IMG/VR virus record: IMGVR_UViG_3300011258_000207
Span: 1 to 32,860 of that record
DNA length: 32,860 nt
Strand: one strand, 5' to 3'
Source of the DNA: a virus
The notes below the pieces were generated by a model that searched no databases, was not told the DNA's origin, and saw nothing but the letters and a program-made list of their open reading frames with translations. The translations under genes and the position numbers were made by a program. Numbering within the stretch: the stretch's first letter is position 1; every line of letters starts with the position of its first letter. Shown here piece by piece: positions 11,836 through 20,485 of this stretch.

Positions 11836-13790
11836 TGGCAGAAACTAGAAAAGAAATGGAAGTAGTGCAAGGTACTGCACAATACTGGCAAATGGAATTA
11901 GAAAGTGCCGACCAAACTGAAAAAGATTGGAGAGACAGAGGAAGAGCTGTTGTAGCACGTTATAGAGACGATAGAAGTGCAGATAGCTTTGGTGCAGGGT
12001 TATATAAGCAGTTTAATATCTTATGGTCTAACACAGAAACCATGAAAGGTGCATTATTTGCTCGTATGCCTAAAGCAGATGTACGCAGAAGATACAATGA
12101 CAATAATCCTATAACTAGACAAACAGCTATAGTGCTAGAAAGAGCATTACAATACGGAAATGAGGTATATTCAGCAGATAAACCAATAAAAGCTGCATTA
12201 GAGGACTATTTACTACCAGGAAGAGGTGTAGTTTGGGTAGTTTATGAACCTATTTTAATGAAAGAAACTATAAAAGTAGAATCTATGGATGAATTTGGCA
12301 ATATGATAATGATTGACCAAGAAGAAGAAAGAATTGCAGATCAAAGGTGTTATTTTGAGTATGTAAATTGGGAAGATTATAGAGAAAGTCCAGCAAAAAG
12401 ACCAGAAGATGTATATTGGAAGGCAAGAAGGCACTTACTTACAAGAGATGAGTTAATAGAAAAAGGCTTTAAAAATGCATCCAATATACCCCTAAATTGG
12501 TCTCCTGAACCATCAGAAGGCTATTCTGAAGAGTATTCTGAAGTATTTTCTAGGGCGGAAGTATGGGAAATATGGGATAAATACAAAGAAAAACGATATT
12601 ACATATCAAAGGGTTATAACGAAATACTAGCAGAAGATGATGACCCTTATGGATTAGAAAAATTTTTTCCTTGTCCTGATTCACTAGTAGCAATAAGAAC
12701 CAATGAAACTAGTGTTCCTATACCAGAATTTACATTATACCAAGATCAAGCAGATGAATTAGATAGAATTACAACTAGAATAAGTAATTTAATAGAAGGA
12801 TTAAAAAGAAGGGGTATTTATGATGCTTCTGTACCAGAATTATCACATTTAGCAGACGCAGGAGATAATGATTTTGTACCTTCAGAAAATTTTGCACAAT
12901 TAGCATCAAAAGGTGGGTTAGGTGCAGTATTTCAACAAGAAGATATAGCTCCTATTGCACAAGTTTTAGCTGGTTTATATCAACAAAGAAACCAGGTATT
13001 AGACACTATTTACCAAATAACAGGCATATCTGATCTTATCAGAGGTTCTACAAAAGCTAGTGAAACTGCTACAGCTCAGCAATTAAAAGCACAATTTGGT
13101 AGTATGCGTATGCGTAGAAAACAATCTGAAATAGCTGAATATATAAGAGATTTATTTAGAATTAAAGCTGAATTGATAGCAGAACATTATGAACCAGAAG
13201 TATTAGCAGCTATGACCGCACTTACTATTACACCAGAAATGATGCAAATATTAAGAGATGATAAACTTAGAAGCTACAGTATAGATATAGAATCAGATGC
13301 TACAATTTTTACAGATGAAGAAGAAGAGAAAAGAACTAGAATAGAGTTTTTATCTTCATTTGGTAGTTATTTAGAAAGAGCAGTAGGTATTGCAACTAAA
13401 GCTCCAGACCTTACCCCATTAGCATTTCAAGCATTAAGATTTTTAATGGGTGCTTGGAAAGTAGGTAGAAATTTTGAAGATGTAATAGATAGAACAGAAG
13501 CAACACTAATGCAACAAGCACAGGCAATGAAACAAGCTGGGCCACAACCTACAGAAGGTGAAAGAATAGCAGCACAGAAAATGCAAACAGAAATGGCTAA
13601 AGAACAATTAAAACAACAAGGTAAACTAGCAGATATACAATCAAGAGAAAGAACTGTAGGTAATAAAACATCTACAGAAGCACAAGCTAGTCAGGGTAGA
13701 ATGGATGCAAAGAAAGAACTAGCATTATTACAAAGTGACATGAAAATAGCAGAAAAATTAAGTGAAGAGGCAGTAGATGAGTTACAATAA
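11835..13790 (+). CDS. Portal protein (P22-like)
   Basis: The 651-aa protein follows TerL and precedes scaffold and capsid genes, the canonical place of the portal. It has the features of P22-type portals: DRGRAVVARYRDDR near the N-terminus, FNILWSNTETMKGALFARMP (the first conserved block), a LLPGRGVVWVVYEP block, ITTRISNLIEGLKRRGIYDA, and the long stem helix around YQITGISDLIRGSTKASETA. After residue 560 comes a glutamine-rich helical barrel or tail (QQAQAMKQAG). Twelve copies form the DNA channel at one vertex. Start by TAATG overlap. Confidence 0.9.
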   Translation: MAETRKEMEVVQGTAQYWQMELESADQTEKDWRDRGRAVVARYRDDRSADSFGAGLYKQFNILWSNTETMKGALFARMPKADVRRRYNDNNPITRQTAIVLERALQYGNEVYSADKPIKAALEDYLLPGRGVVWVVYEPILMKETIKVESMDEFGNMIMIDQEEERIADQRCYFEYVNWEDYRESPAKRPEDVYWKARRHLLTRDELIEKGFKNASNIPLNWSPEPSEGYSEEYSEVFSRAEVWEIWDKYKEKRYYISKGYNEILAEDDDPYGLEKFFPCPDSLVAIRTNETSVPIPEFTLYQDQADELDRITTRISNLIEGLKRRGIYDASVPELSHLADAGDNDFVPSENFAQLASKGGLGAVFQQEDIAPIAQVLAGLYQQRNQVLDTIYQITGISDLIRGSTKASETATAQQLKAQFGSMRMRRKQSEIAEYIRDLFRIKAELIAEHYEPEVLAAMTALTITPEMMQILRDDKLRSYSIDIESDATIFTDEEEEKRTRIEFLSSFGSYLERAVGIATKAPDLTPLAFQALRFLMGAWKVGRNFEDVIDRTEATLMQQAQAMKQAGPQPTEGERIAAQKMQTEMAKEQLKQQGKLADIQSRERTVGNKTSTEAQASQGRMDAKKELALLQSDMKIAEKLSEEAVDELQ

Positions 13791-14043
13791 AAACTATGAT
13801 AATATCCAATGGGGTAAAAGTAACTATAAGTTTGCTAAAGCAACAAAAAGAACAAAATCACATCAAGTTATGGGTGATATACAAGAATTTGTGTCTCCAA
13901 TCGACAAGACTGTTATAGGCAGTCGTTCTCAAATAAAAGAACACGAAAGGAAACATAATGTTAGGCAAGTAGGTAACGATTATGTAGGCTCTACAAAACC
14001 TAAGTTTTGGGATAATATGATTAACAATAACAAAAGAGGATAA
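13777..14043 (+). CDS. Hypothetical phage head protein (88 aa)
   Basis: Overlaps the portal end by 14 bases. MSYNKNYDNIQWGKSNYKFA leads to SRSQIKEHERKHNVRQVGND; the EHERKHxxRQxGND phrase recurs in small proteins encoded between portal and scaffold in short-tailed phages. Basic, no metal site. Function unknown; a minor head component is likely from position. Confidence 0.7.
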   Translation: MSYNKNYDNIQWGKSNYKFAKATKRTKSHQVMGDIQEFVSPIDKTVIGSRSQIKEHERKHNVRQVGNDYVGSTKPKFWDNMINNNKRG

Positions 14044-14044
14044 T

Positions 14045-15172
14045 ATGACACAAGAAAGCACTCCTAGTCAGGAATCAGCACCTAATACAACACCAGCATC
14101 TGCACCAACATTGGAAGCTGTATTAGAAGGTGCTATTAACCAAACTATAGATAAAGAACCTGAAACACCTAGCAATGATACACCAAAGGAAGAAATAGAA
14201 AACACTACTATTCCTGATGCTCCTAAACAAGTGGAGACAAATAATTCCGAAGAATCTAATTCTGAATCATTAGATCAGGTAGCTACTGAGAATGAACCAG
14301 AAACTCAAGATTCTACAGAAGAACCTTCTGAAAAAGTAGGGAGTGAGGATTCGAAAGAAACACCTCTTGAAGCTCCTAAGAACTGGTCAGAGGACGTAAA
14401 AGGCACGTTTAAGGATTTACCTCGTGAAGCACAGGAGTATATGTTAAAACGAGATAAAGAGATGACTGCTGATTACACTAGAAAGACACAAGAAGTAGCT
14501 CAACAACGCAAAAGTTATGAATCATTAGATAGAGTTATAGCTCCAATGAGACAGCAAATACAAGCAAGTGGTATAGGAGAAGCAGAATATGTTTCTAGGT
14601 TACTTAATGCTGATATTGCCCTCAGAAATAACCCTAAAATGGCCCTCAAACAATTAGCACAAGGTTATGGCATTGATCTTTCATCAATAGAAGAAACTGG
14701 GGATTGGAATGAATCTGAACCCCAAATCACCCAATTACAACAACAAAATCAGGCGATACTTGCTGAACTAAATCAGTTCAAACAGCAAAATCTACAATCG
14801 GCTAGACAGCAAACAGAAAATCAAATTTCTACTTTTGCACAATCAACTGATGCTAAGGGTAACTTAAAATATCCTCATTTTGAGCAATTAAGAGTTAAAA
14901 TGGGTAATCTAATAGATGCAGGAGAAGCTAAAGGCTTAGAAGATGCTTATGCTAAATCTGTTCGATTAGATGATAATTTATATAAACAATCTTTAGAATC
15001 ACAAAGAAAAAATGTAAAAGCAGAAGAAGATGCTAAGAGAAAATCAGCATTAGAAAAGGCTAAAAAAGTTAGACCTAGAAGTGCTGGAACTCCTCCTAGT
15101 GGCTCTGTTAAAACTAGCGATTTAGATTCTTTGCTTATGGAATCAATTAGTGGTGCAGGTATAACTAAATGA
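14045..15172 (+). CDS. Capsid scaffolding protein
   Basis: 375 aa, directly upstream of the major capsid gene. The first 110 residues are highly acidic and low-complexity (T, S, P, E, N). Then follows PKNWSEDVKGTFKDLPREAQ, a typical start of the ordered scaffold region, long helices and coiled coil (QITQLQQQNQAILAELNQF) and a basic C-terminus (KAKKVRPRSAGTPP), as expected for the capsid-binding end. Scaffold guides procapsid assembly and is later expelled or degraded. No separate protease gene is evident. Ribosome site GAGGATAAT. Confidence 0.85.
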   Translation: MTQESTPSQESAPNTTPASAPTLEAVLEGAINQTIDKEPETPSNDTPKEEIENTTIPDAPKQVETNNSEESNSESLDQVATENEPETQDSTEEPSEKVGSEDSKETPLEAPKNWSEDVKGTFKDLPREAQEYMLKRDKEMTADYTRKTQEVAQQRKSYESLDRVIAPMRQQIQASGIGEAEYVSRLLNADIALRNNPKMALKQLAQGYGIDLSSIEETGDWNESEPQITQLQQQNQAILAELNQFKQQNLQSARQQTENQISTFAQSTDAKGNLKYPHFEQLRVKMGNLIDAGEAKGLEDAYAKSVRLDDNLYKQSLESQRKNVKAEEDAKRKSALEKAKKVRPRSAGTPPSGSVKTSDLDSLLMESISGAGITK

Positions 15173-15208
15173 GTTGTGGGTATAACAATAACTTAATGAG
15201 GTAAAAAA

Positions 15209-16162
15209 ATGGCAAGTCCAAATAGTACGTTTACTGAAATAGTTACAACTACTCTTGCAGGATATTCAAAAACTCTTGCAGATAACGTAACTAACAGTAA
15301 TGCCTTACTTCGTCATATTGATGAAAAAGGCAACAAACAAATCGCCACAGGTAGAACAATTGTGCAGGAATTAGAATACGCAAGTAACTCAACTGCAAAA
15401 TGGTATAGTGGCTACGAGGTATTAGATACATCTACATCTAATGTATTCACAGCAGCTGAGTTTAATTATAAACAATTAGCTGGTAATGTGGTTATATCAG
15501 GTTTAGAACAGGTCGAAAACTCTGGTAAAGAAGCAATCTTTAACTTACTTAAATCAAGAGTAAGAAACTTAGAAAAAACTCTAAAAAATACTATGGCTAC
15601 TGGCTTATATGCTGATGGCACAGGTACTGATGGAAAAGAACTAGGTGGACTACAGTTGATTGTAGCTGGTACAAACACTAATACAGTTGGTGGTATTAAC
15701 GCAGGTACTTATACATTCTGGAAAAACCAAGTGTATGATTTTTCAGCAGCAGGTGCAACACCTGGTGCAACTACTATCCAAACAGCTATGAACACACTAT
15801 GGTTAAGTACAACTAGAGGTGCAGATCACCCTGATGTTATCGTAGCAGACACTAATTACTTTCAATTCTATTGGAGTTCTTTACAGACTAACCAAAGATT
15901 TACAAGTGATGATAGTGCTAGTGCTGGATTTATGAACTTAATGTTTATGGATGCACCAGTATACTATGACGACCAATGTCCGAGTGATAAAATGTATATG
16001 TTAAACTCAGACTATTTATTCCTTCGTCCAGCTCAAGGTAGAGAATTCTCTCCTTTAGGTGAGAAGGCTTCTGTTAACCAAGATGCTATGGTATTGCCAG
16101 TCGTTTGGGCAGGTAATATGACTTGTTCAAATAGAGCAAGACAAGGCATCATACAAGCATAA
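15209..16162 (+). CDS. Major capsid protein
   Basis: 317 aa, preceded by GAGGTAAAAAA and placed after scaffold. The N-terminus SPNSTFTEIVTTTLAGYSKT, the IVQELEYASNSTAKWYSGYE region, the long spine-like helix GKEAIFNLLKSRVRNLEKTL and the P-domain-like ADTNYFQFYWSSLQTNQRFT with MDAPVYYDDQCP are those of a common podoviral and siphoviral capsid family with an inferred HK97 fold. It forms the icosahedral shell. The sequence is complete, with no delta domain since a separate scaffold is encoded. Confidence 0.92.
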   Translation: MASPNSTFTEIVTTTLAGYSKTLADNVTNSNALLRHIDEKGNKQIATGRTIVQELEYASNSTAKWYSGYEVLDTSTSNVFTAAEFNYKQLAGNVVISGLEQVENSGKEAIFNLLKSRVRNLEKTLKNTMATGLYADGTGTDGKELGGLQLIVAGTNTNTVGGINAGTYTFWKNQVYDFSAAGATPGATTIQTAMNTLWLSTTRGADHPDVIVADTNYFQFYWSSLQTNQRFTSDDSASAGFMNLMFMDAPVYYDDQCPSDKMYMLNSDYLFLRPAQGREFSPLGEKASVNQDAMVLPVVWAGNMTCSNRARQGIIQA

Positions 16163-16178
16163 TAAAGGAGAAAAAATT

Positions 16179-16643
16179 ATGGCTTATATTACTGGAATGG
16201 ACAAAACTGAAGTTAGTGATTCTGCTACTTTCCTAGTCGGTCAAAAAGGCATGGATGCAGCTGGAAACACCTTTAAGTATGTTCAATACGATACTGGTGC
16301 TGGAAGTGTAGCAGCAGTAAGTGGACAAGTTGCTTATTACTATGCACCATCAGGTGCTTCAGCAGGTGCTGTAAATGTAGTAACAAGTGATTTATCTGAT
16401 TCAGCAAATTTAGGTGCTGGTGTTTTACAATCTGCTCCAACAGACGGACAATATTGTTGGATACAGATAGGTGGAACAGCAACTCTATCTGTTGCATTAA
16501 CAGCAGGTGCAGATGGTCAAGCATTAACACCTGTGGGTTCTTCTGATGGCAAATTAGATTTAAGTGATGCTGTTACAGACCCAATATGTGCATTTGCTAT
16601 AGATGCTTCAGCTAAAATAATTGCTTGTCAATTTGCAGGTTAA
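16179..16643 (+). CDS. Head decoration-like protein
   Basis: 154 aa, 16 bases after the capsid gene with AAAGGAGAAAAAATT upstream. It is rich in A, G, S, T and V with alternating beta pattern (KYVQYDTGAGSVAAVSGQVA, then NLGAGVLQSAPTDGQYCWIQ, then SVALTAGADGQALTPVGSSD). Beta-barrel proteins of this size and composition next to the capsid gene usually decorate or cement the shell. The family match is by position and composition only. Confidence 0.7.
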   Translation: MAYITGMDKTEVSDSATFLVGQKGMDAAGNTFKYVQYDTGAGSVAAVSGQVAYYYAPSGASAGAVNVVTSDLSDSANLGAGVLQSAPTDGQYCWIQIGGTATLSVALTAGADGQALTPVGSSDGKLDLSDAVTDPICAFAIDASAKIIACQFAG

Positions 16644-16655
16644 AGCATTATAATC

Positions 16656-16676
16656 GTGGGGGTGAGATTCCCCCAC
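16656..16676 (+). terminator. Strong GC hairpin after the capsid operon, no U tract
   Basis: GTGGGGG (16656-16662) pairs perfectly with CCCCCAC (16670-16676) across a 7-base loop. It is the most GC-rich stem seen in the window. No T run follows on either strand, so it may be a pause or partial terminator, or a 3' stabiliser that keeps capsid mRNA abundant over downstream tail genes. Confidence 0.55.
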
Positions 16677-16692
16677 ACAAACAGGAGGTAAC

Positions 16693-17088
16693 ATGGGTAA
16701 TTTAAGAGTAAACATATTTAAGAGTGAAGATGGTAAACAAGATTTAGTAGAGTTTAAACTAATCGGAGACCCTAATACTGTTATATATAAAATGAGTGAA
16801 AAAGAAGCACAGGTAAAACAAGAATTTCCTGCTGAATACAACGCATATTATAAAACTAAAAAACCAATACCAAAAGCAACTCCTATAAGTAAATTAAAAA
16901 CAATTAATAAAAGTAAAATAAAATTCTTTGATTTAGAAGGCATTAGTTCTATAGAACAACTAGCAGACTTATCTGATGGTGCTTGTCATGGACTAGGTAA
17001 AGATGTATTAGATTGCAGAAAACAAGCTAGAAATTATTTAGCAAAAGAACATGATATTAAACCACAATTAATAGTAGGTAAAGAATGA
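16693..17088 (+). CDS. Hypothetical head-tail region protein (131 aa)
   Basis: Start after ACAGGAGGTAAC. The N-terminal half (GNLRVNIFKSEDGKQDLVEF) is beta-rich with VEFKLIGDPNT. The C-terminal half, GISSIEQLADLSDGACHGLG then CRKQARNYLAKEHD, resembles a helix-hairpin-helix or SAP-like helical module in which a G follows a SIEQLA helix. It is ATGA-coupled to the adaptor gene. Related proteins occur at this place in other podoviruses without an assigned function. Confidence 0.65.
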   Translation: MGNLRVNIFKSEDGKQDLVEFKLIGDPNTVIYKMSEKEAQVKQEFPAEYNAYYKTKKPIPKATPISKLKTINKSKIKFFDLEGISSIEQLADLSDGACHGLGKDVLDCRKQARNYLAKEHDIKPQLIVGKE

Positions 17089-17789
17089 GTTTATTAACCA
17101 TATGCCAAGATGCAGCTAATGAGATAGGAGTACCCTCTCCTTCTACTGTAGTAGGTAGTACTGATACTACTAACATACAATTATTAGCAGCTGCCAATAG
17201 AGAAGGTAAAAACCTTGTTGCAGGATATGACTGGCAAACATTAATTAAAGAAGAAGCACATACAACACTTGCAGCAGAATCGCAAGGAGATATGAGTACC
17301 ATAGCTACTGATTTTTTAAGATTTAGTAACGATACTATGTGGAACAGAACCACAGATAGAAAGTATTACGGACCACTTAACAACGCACAATGGCAAAGAC
17401 TAAAAGCAAGTGTTAGTAGTGGTATAACAAATTACTTTAGAATAAGAGGTAATGCGTTATTATTTCACCCAGCTCCCCCAGCAGGAGAATCTGTGTTTTT
17501 TGAATACATAGGTAAAAACTGGGCGATAACATCTGGCTCAACAGCTAACGCAACTAGCTTTGCAGCAGATGCAAATACAACAGTATTAGACGAAGATTTA
17601 ATTACACTTGGTGTAATATGGAGATTTTTAAAACAAAAGGGTTTGCCTTATGATAACCAGTTTCAAGAATACAGATTGAAATTATCAGAAAAGCAATCCA
17701 AAGATGGTGCGAAGCAAATCATTCGTATGGCAGGACCAAACAGATTATATCTACCTGTTAACGAACCAGAAGGAAACTTCTCACTTTAA
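17085..17789 (+). CDS. Head-tail adaptor, P22 gp4-like
   Basis: 234 aa. SLLTICQDAANEIGVPSPST, NIQLLAAANREGKNLVAGYD plus WQTL, and the C-terminal LGVIWRFLKQKGLPYDNQFQ are characteristic of the gp4-like tail accessory family in P22-type podoviruses. Copies bind under the portal ring, seal the packaged DNA and provide the platform for the nozzle (the gp10-like protein encoded at 20472). The middle is beta-rich and mediates ring contacts. Start by ATGA overlap. Confidence 0.85.
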   Translation: MSLLTICQDAANEIGVPSPSTVVGSTDTTNIQLLAAANREGKNLVAGYDWQTLIKEEAHTTLAAESQGDMSTIATDFLRFSNDTMWNRTTDRKYYGPLNNAQWQRLKASVSSGITNYFRIRGNALLFHPAPPAGESVFFEYIGKNWAITSGSTANATSFAADANTTVLDEDLITLGVIWRFLKQKGLPYDNQFQEYRLKLSEKQSKDGAKQIIRMAGPNRLYLPVNEPEGNFSL

Positions 17790-17804
17790 TTATAAAGGTG
17801 AGTT

Positions 17805-18260
17805 ATGACTGAAGAAGAAAAAGAAAGATTAGCTAACGAGCTTAGAAGAGATGCATTGAAAGAAGATATGTTAGATCAGGCTTTTGGTGATAGACCTGAG
17901 TTTGGTTCTTTTCAAGATGCTACTAGAAGTTTAATTGATAGTGATTATAACCCAGAAGGAACTGTATTAAGTAGAGCTATGGGTATAACAAAACAACCTG
18001 CACAACTTAATATAGACCCTAATAATGTTGGTGGTGGTTTTGGATATGGACAAAGGGATATGAGTATGAGTACAGTTCCTGAAGTAGGAACAAATCCATT
18101 TAGAGATGAATTAAATGAAAGGGGTATGTCTCAAGATAGTATGCCTTTACCAAGTGGTGTAGATATGATTTCAGACCCTATTAGAAGTAAAGACATATTA
18201 GTAAATAGGTTAAAAGAATTACCATTAAATGTATTAGCAAAAATGTTAGGTATTAGGTAG
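17805..18260 (+). CDS. Hypothetical protein (151 aa)
   Basis: Starts after AAAGGTGAGTT. It is acidic, with a charged N-terminal helix (TEEEKERLANELRRDALKED), a Gly/Met/Pro-rich flexible centre (VGGGFGYGQRDMSMSTVP) and a leucine-rich C-terminal helix (LVNRLKELPLNVLAKMLGIR). Composition is like the 11521 protein. It ends in TAGTG. Probably a minor virion or assembly protein by position; no family recognised. Confidence 0.65.
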   Translation: MTEEEKERLANELRRDALKEDMLDQAFGDRPEFGSFQDATRSLIDSDYNPEGTVLSRAMGITKQPAQLNIDPNNVGGGFGYGQRDMSMSTVPEVGTNPFRDELNERGMSQDSMPLPSGVDMISDPIRSKDILVNRLKELPLNVLAKMLGIR

Positions 18261-18388
18261 TGCCTGTTAAAAAAGTAAAAGGTGGTTATAGGTTTGGAAC
18301 AAAAGGAAAAGTATATAAAACTAAAACAAAGGCTAATAAACAAGCAAAAGCAATATATGCTTCTGGATATAAAAAGAAAACAACATGA
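18260..18388 (+). CDS. Small basic protein (42 aa), KVKGGY family, GTG start
   Basis: GTG start at a TAGTG junction, ATGA end. MPVKKVKGGYRFGTKGKVYK then ANKQAKAIYASGYKKK is the widespread short phage peptide that reads KVKGGYxxGxxGKVYxTKxKAxxQxxAIYASGYK. It is highly conserved in many marine and enteric phages, lies among structural genes and has no established function. Its size and charge suit DNA or virion interior binding. Confidence 0.85.
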   Translation: MPVKKVKGGYRFGTKGKVYKTKTKANKQAKAIYASGYKKKTT

Positions 18389-20301
18389 TTATAGATGAAG
18401 AAGAACAAAAACAAATGATAGCTAATACATTAAGAAATAGCCAACCTATAAATAATCAAGCTAGGTCTTTGAAATATGGTGTAGGAAATCAAAACTTACC
18501 TAAACCTAAAAATAAATTTTTTACTAATGCTTTAAGATTTGGTACACAATTAGGAAGTGATTTTTTATTAGGAAGCTCCACAGCAGAAGCATTAGGTTAT
18601 AGACCTGATGTAATAAAAGGTCAAGGATATACACCATCTTATAGAGACCAATTTAATACTACAGTAGATTTATTAAGACAAGGTAAAACTACTGAAGGTT
18701 TAGTAAAAGGAGCAGAAACATTATTAACAGGAACTGGAACAGTAGGTGAAGGATTAATGTTAGGTAGTGCAGTAGCAGGGCCATTAGCTCCATTATTATT
18801 AGGTGCTGGATTTGTAGTTAAAGGTTTATCAAAAGGTGGCAAACTAATCTTACAAAGTAAAACAGGAAAACAAATATTAGCTAACTTTACTGGAGATAAA
18901 ACACAAGGTTTTAACGTTACCGATATAGAATTACCTAAAAATGATACATCTCCAGAAATACAAACATTAGAAGATAATATAGATATTCCTACTACTAAAA
19001 CAGAAGTAAATAATTTTGAACCAATAAATAATACAAATAATATTTTTGTTCCAGAACCAGAATTAATATCTGCTAGATTACCTACCGCTGTAAATAGTAA
19101 TGAAGATGGCATTAATAATATATTAAATGTAGGTTTAGCAGAAAGTAAAATATTAAAACCTCAATTTGATGCCAATGTAAAAATAATTAGTGAGTATCCA
19201 AATTTAAAATTAAATGAAATAACCAATAAAACAACAGATGAAATAGCAGATACTTATGTTAACCATCTTAAAAATAATTTATTATATTTGCATGATAAAG
19301 TTCCAGAAAACACTAGAAAAAGATCAAAAAAATGGTATGACGGAGCTAATAAAGTAGCTAATACATGGTCTAAAGAATTTAATATACCAACATCATCTGT
19401 AGCAGGAACTATAGCAGCTTTATCACCACAAAAAGATTGGTACATGAATGCTAGTTTAGCTTACAGAGTTTTAGATATTAATAAAAATAAACAAGATTTT
19501 ATTTTTGATAAAAAAATGATGAGTAAAGCTAAAGAGCTTTATGGTAAACCAGTATTTAAAGAAATGTTAAAAAACATAGATGGTAAAAAACTATCAGAAT
19601 TAGATTCTTTAGATGCAAAAGCTATATGGACTAGAGTATATGATGAAACATATAATGATAAAAGTTTTAAAGTGTTAACACCAGAAGGAAAATTTGGAAA
19701 ATTTGTAAAAACAGATAAAGGAGAAAATGCTAAGATTGGTTGGGGTAGTAATCATATGATAAAATCTGCTTTATTATCAATGGATAGTGGAGGAGATGCA
19801 AAAAAAATTACTAATCATTTAGGAGACAGACATAAAGTTAGAAGTTTTTATAACAACATTATTTCTCCTAATTCTAAAAATGGAGATGTAACTATAGATA
19901 CACACGCAGTAGCAGCTGCAACACTACAACCAGTTAGTGGTAATAGCACAACAGTTTATCACAACTTTGGAACATCACCAGAAATAAGAAAAAGACAAAA
20001 AGACTGGCAAGGAGCAGCTAAAAATTCTTCTATAAGTGGTAATAAAGGTACATACGGAATTTATGCAGAAGCATACAGAAAGGCAGCTAAAGAAAGAAAT
20101 ATACTGCCTAGAGAAATGCAATCTATTACATGGGAAGCTATAAGAGGTTTATTTACTTCTGGATACAAACAAAACGAGCAGAATGTAGAAAATATAAGTA
20201 AATTATGGTATGATTACAGAAATGATAAATTAACATTACAAGAGGTGTTAGATGAAATTGAAAAAAGAGCAGGGGGAATCAACCCTCCAAGCTGGGAATA
20301 A
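18385..20301 (+). CDS. Large virion protein with HhH-GPD-like C-terminal domain
   Basis: 638 aa. Residues about 115-155 (GTVGEGLMLGSAVAGPLAPL plus LLGAGFVVKGLSKGGK) form a glycine-rich hydrophobic helix of the kind seen in ejected podoviral proteins. After an acidic N-rich linker, residues 310-600 form an ordered domain: RSKKWYDGANKVANTWSKEF, AALSPQKDW (L346-W352), HKVRSFYNNI, TIDTHAVAAA (D505), GTYGIYAEAYRKAAKE and MQSITWEAIRGLF (578-590). The K-x-R-x-F-Y helix followed by a DTH motif is laid out like the hairpin Lys and catalytic Asp of HhH-GPD DNA glycosylases. That relation is a remote-homology inference. Internal-virion location is inferred from position and helix. Confidence 0.6.
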   Translation: MIIDEEEQKQMIANTLRNSQPINNQARSLKYGVGNQNLPKPKNKFFTNALRFGTQLGSDFLLGSSTAEALGYRPDVIKGQGYTPSYRDQFNTTVDLLRQGKTTEGLVKGAETLLTGTGTVGEGLMLGSAVAGPLAPLLLGAGFVVKGLSKGGKLILQSKTGKQILANFTGDKTQGFNVTDIELPKNDTSPEIQTLEDNIDIPTTKTEVNNFEPINNTNNIFVPEPELISARLPTAVNSNEDGINNILNVGLAESKILKPQFDANVKIISEYPNLKLNEITNKTTDEIADTYVNHLKNNLLYLHDKVPENTRKRSKKWYDGANKVANTWSKEFNIPTSSVAGTIAALSPQKDWYMNASLAYRVLDINKNKQDFIFDKKMMSKAKELYGKPVFKEMLKNIDGKKLSELDSLDAKAIWTRVYDETYNDKSFKVLTPEGKFGKFVKTDKGENAKIGWGSNHMIKSALLSMDSGGDAKKITNHLGDRHKVRSFYNNIISPNSKNGDVTIDTHAVAAATLQPVSGNSTTVYHNFGTSPEIRKRQKDWQGAAKNSSISGNKGTYGIYAEAYRKAAKERNILPREMQSITWEAIRGLFTSGYKQNEQNVENISKLWYDYRNDKLTLQEVLDEIEKRAGGINPPSWE

Positions 20302-20485
20302 TGAAACTATTATGTTTATGAAAAAAAATAAAATTCCAGTAACAAGACAAAATTATTTAGATTTAGTATATGGTGGTAATCCTCCAGAAGAATTAGGAGC
20401 AGAAGAATTATTAGATATACCAGATTTTAACAAAACTTTAGATGAATCAATAAACGAAGCAATAAATAATAATGGCAATATTTAA
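20252..20485 (+). CDS. Small acidic phage protein (77 aa)
   Basis: The end is firm; the start could be 20252, with AAGAGGTGTTAG upstream but 50 bases inside the previous gene, or ATG 20312, which has a weak site. The conserved portion is KKNKIPVTRQNYLDLVYGGN then PPEELGAEELLDIPDF, a pattern (R-x-NYLxLxY-x-GxPPEELxAE) found in small proteins among phage tail genes. Acidic, no known role. Overlaps the nozzle gene by 14 bases. Confidence 0.65.
   Translation: MKLKKEQGESTLQAGNNETIMFMKKNKIPVTRQNYLDLVYGGNPPEELGAEELLDIPDFNKTLDESINEAINNNGNI

Noticed and set aside
18639-19112. 157-codon minus-strand ORF
   Set aside because: Mirror frame of the 18385 gene, no ribosome site, composition of a shadow ORF.
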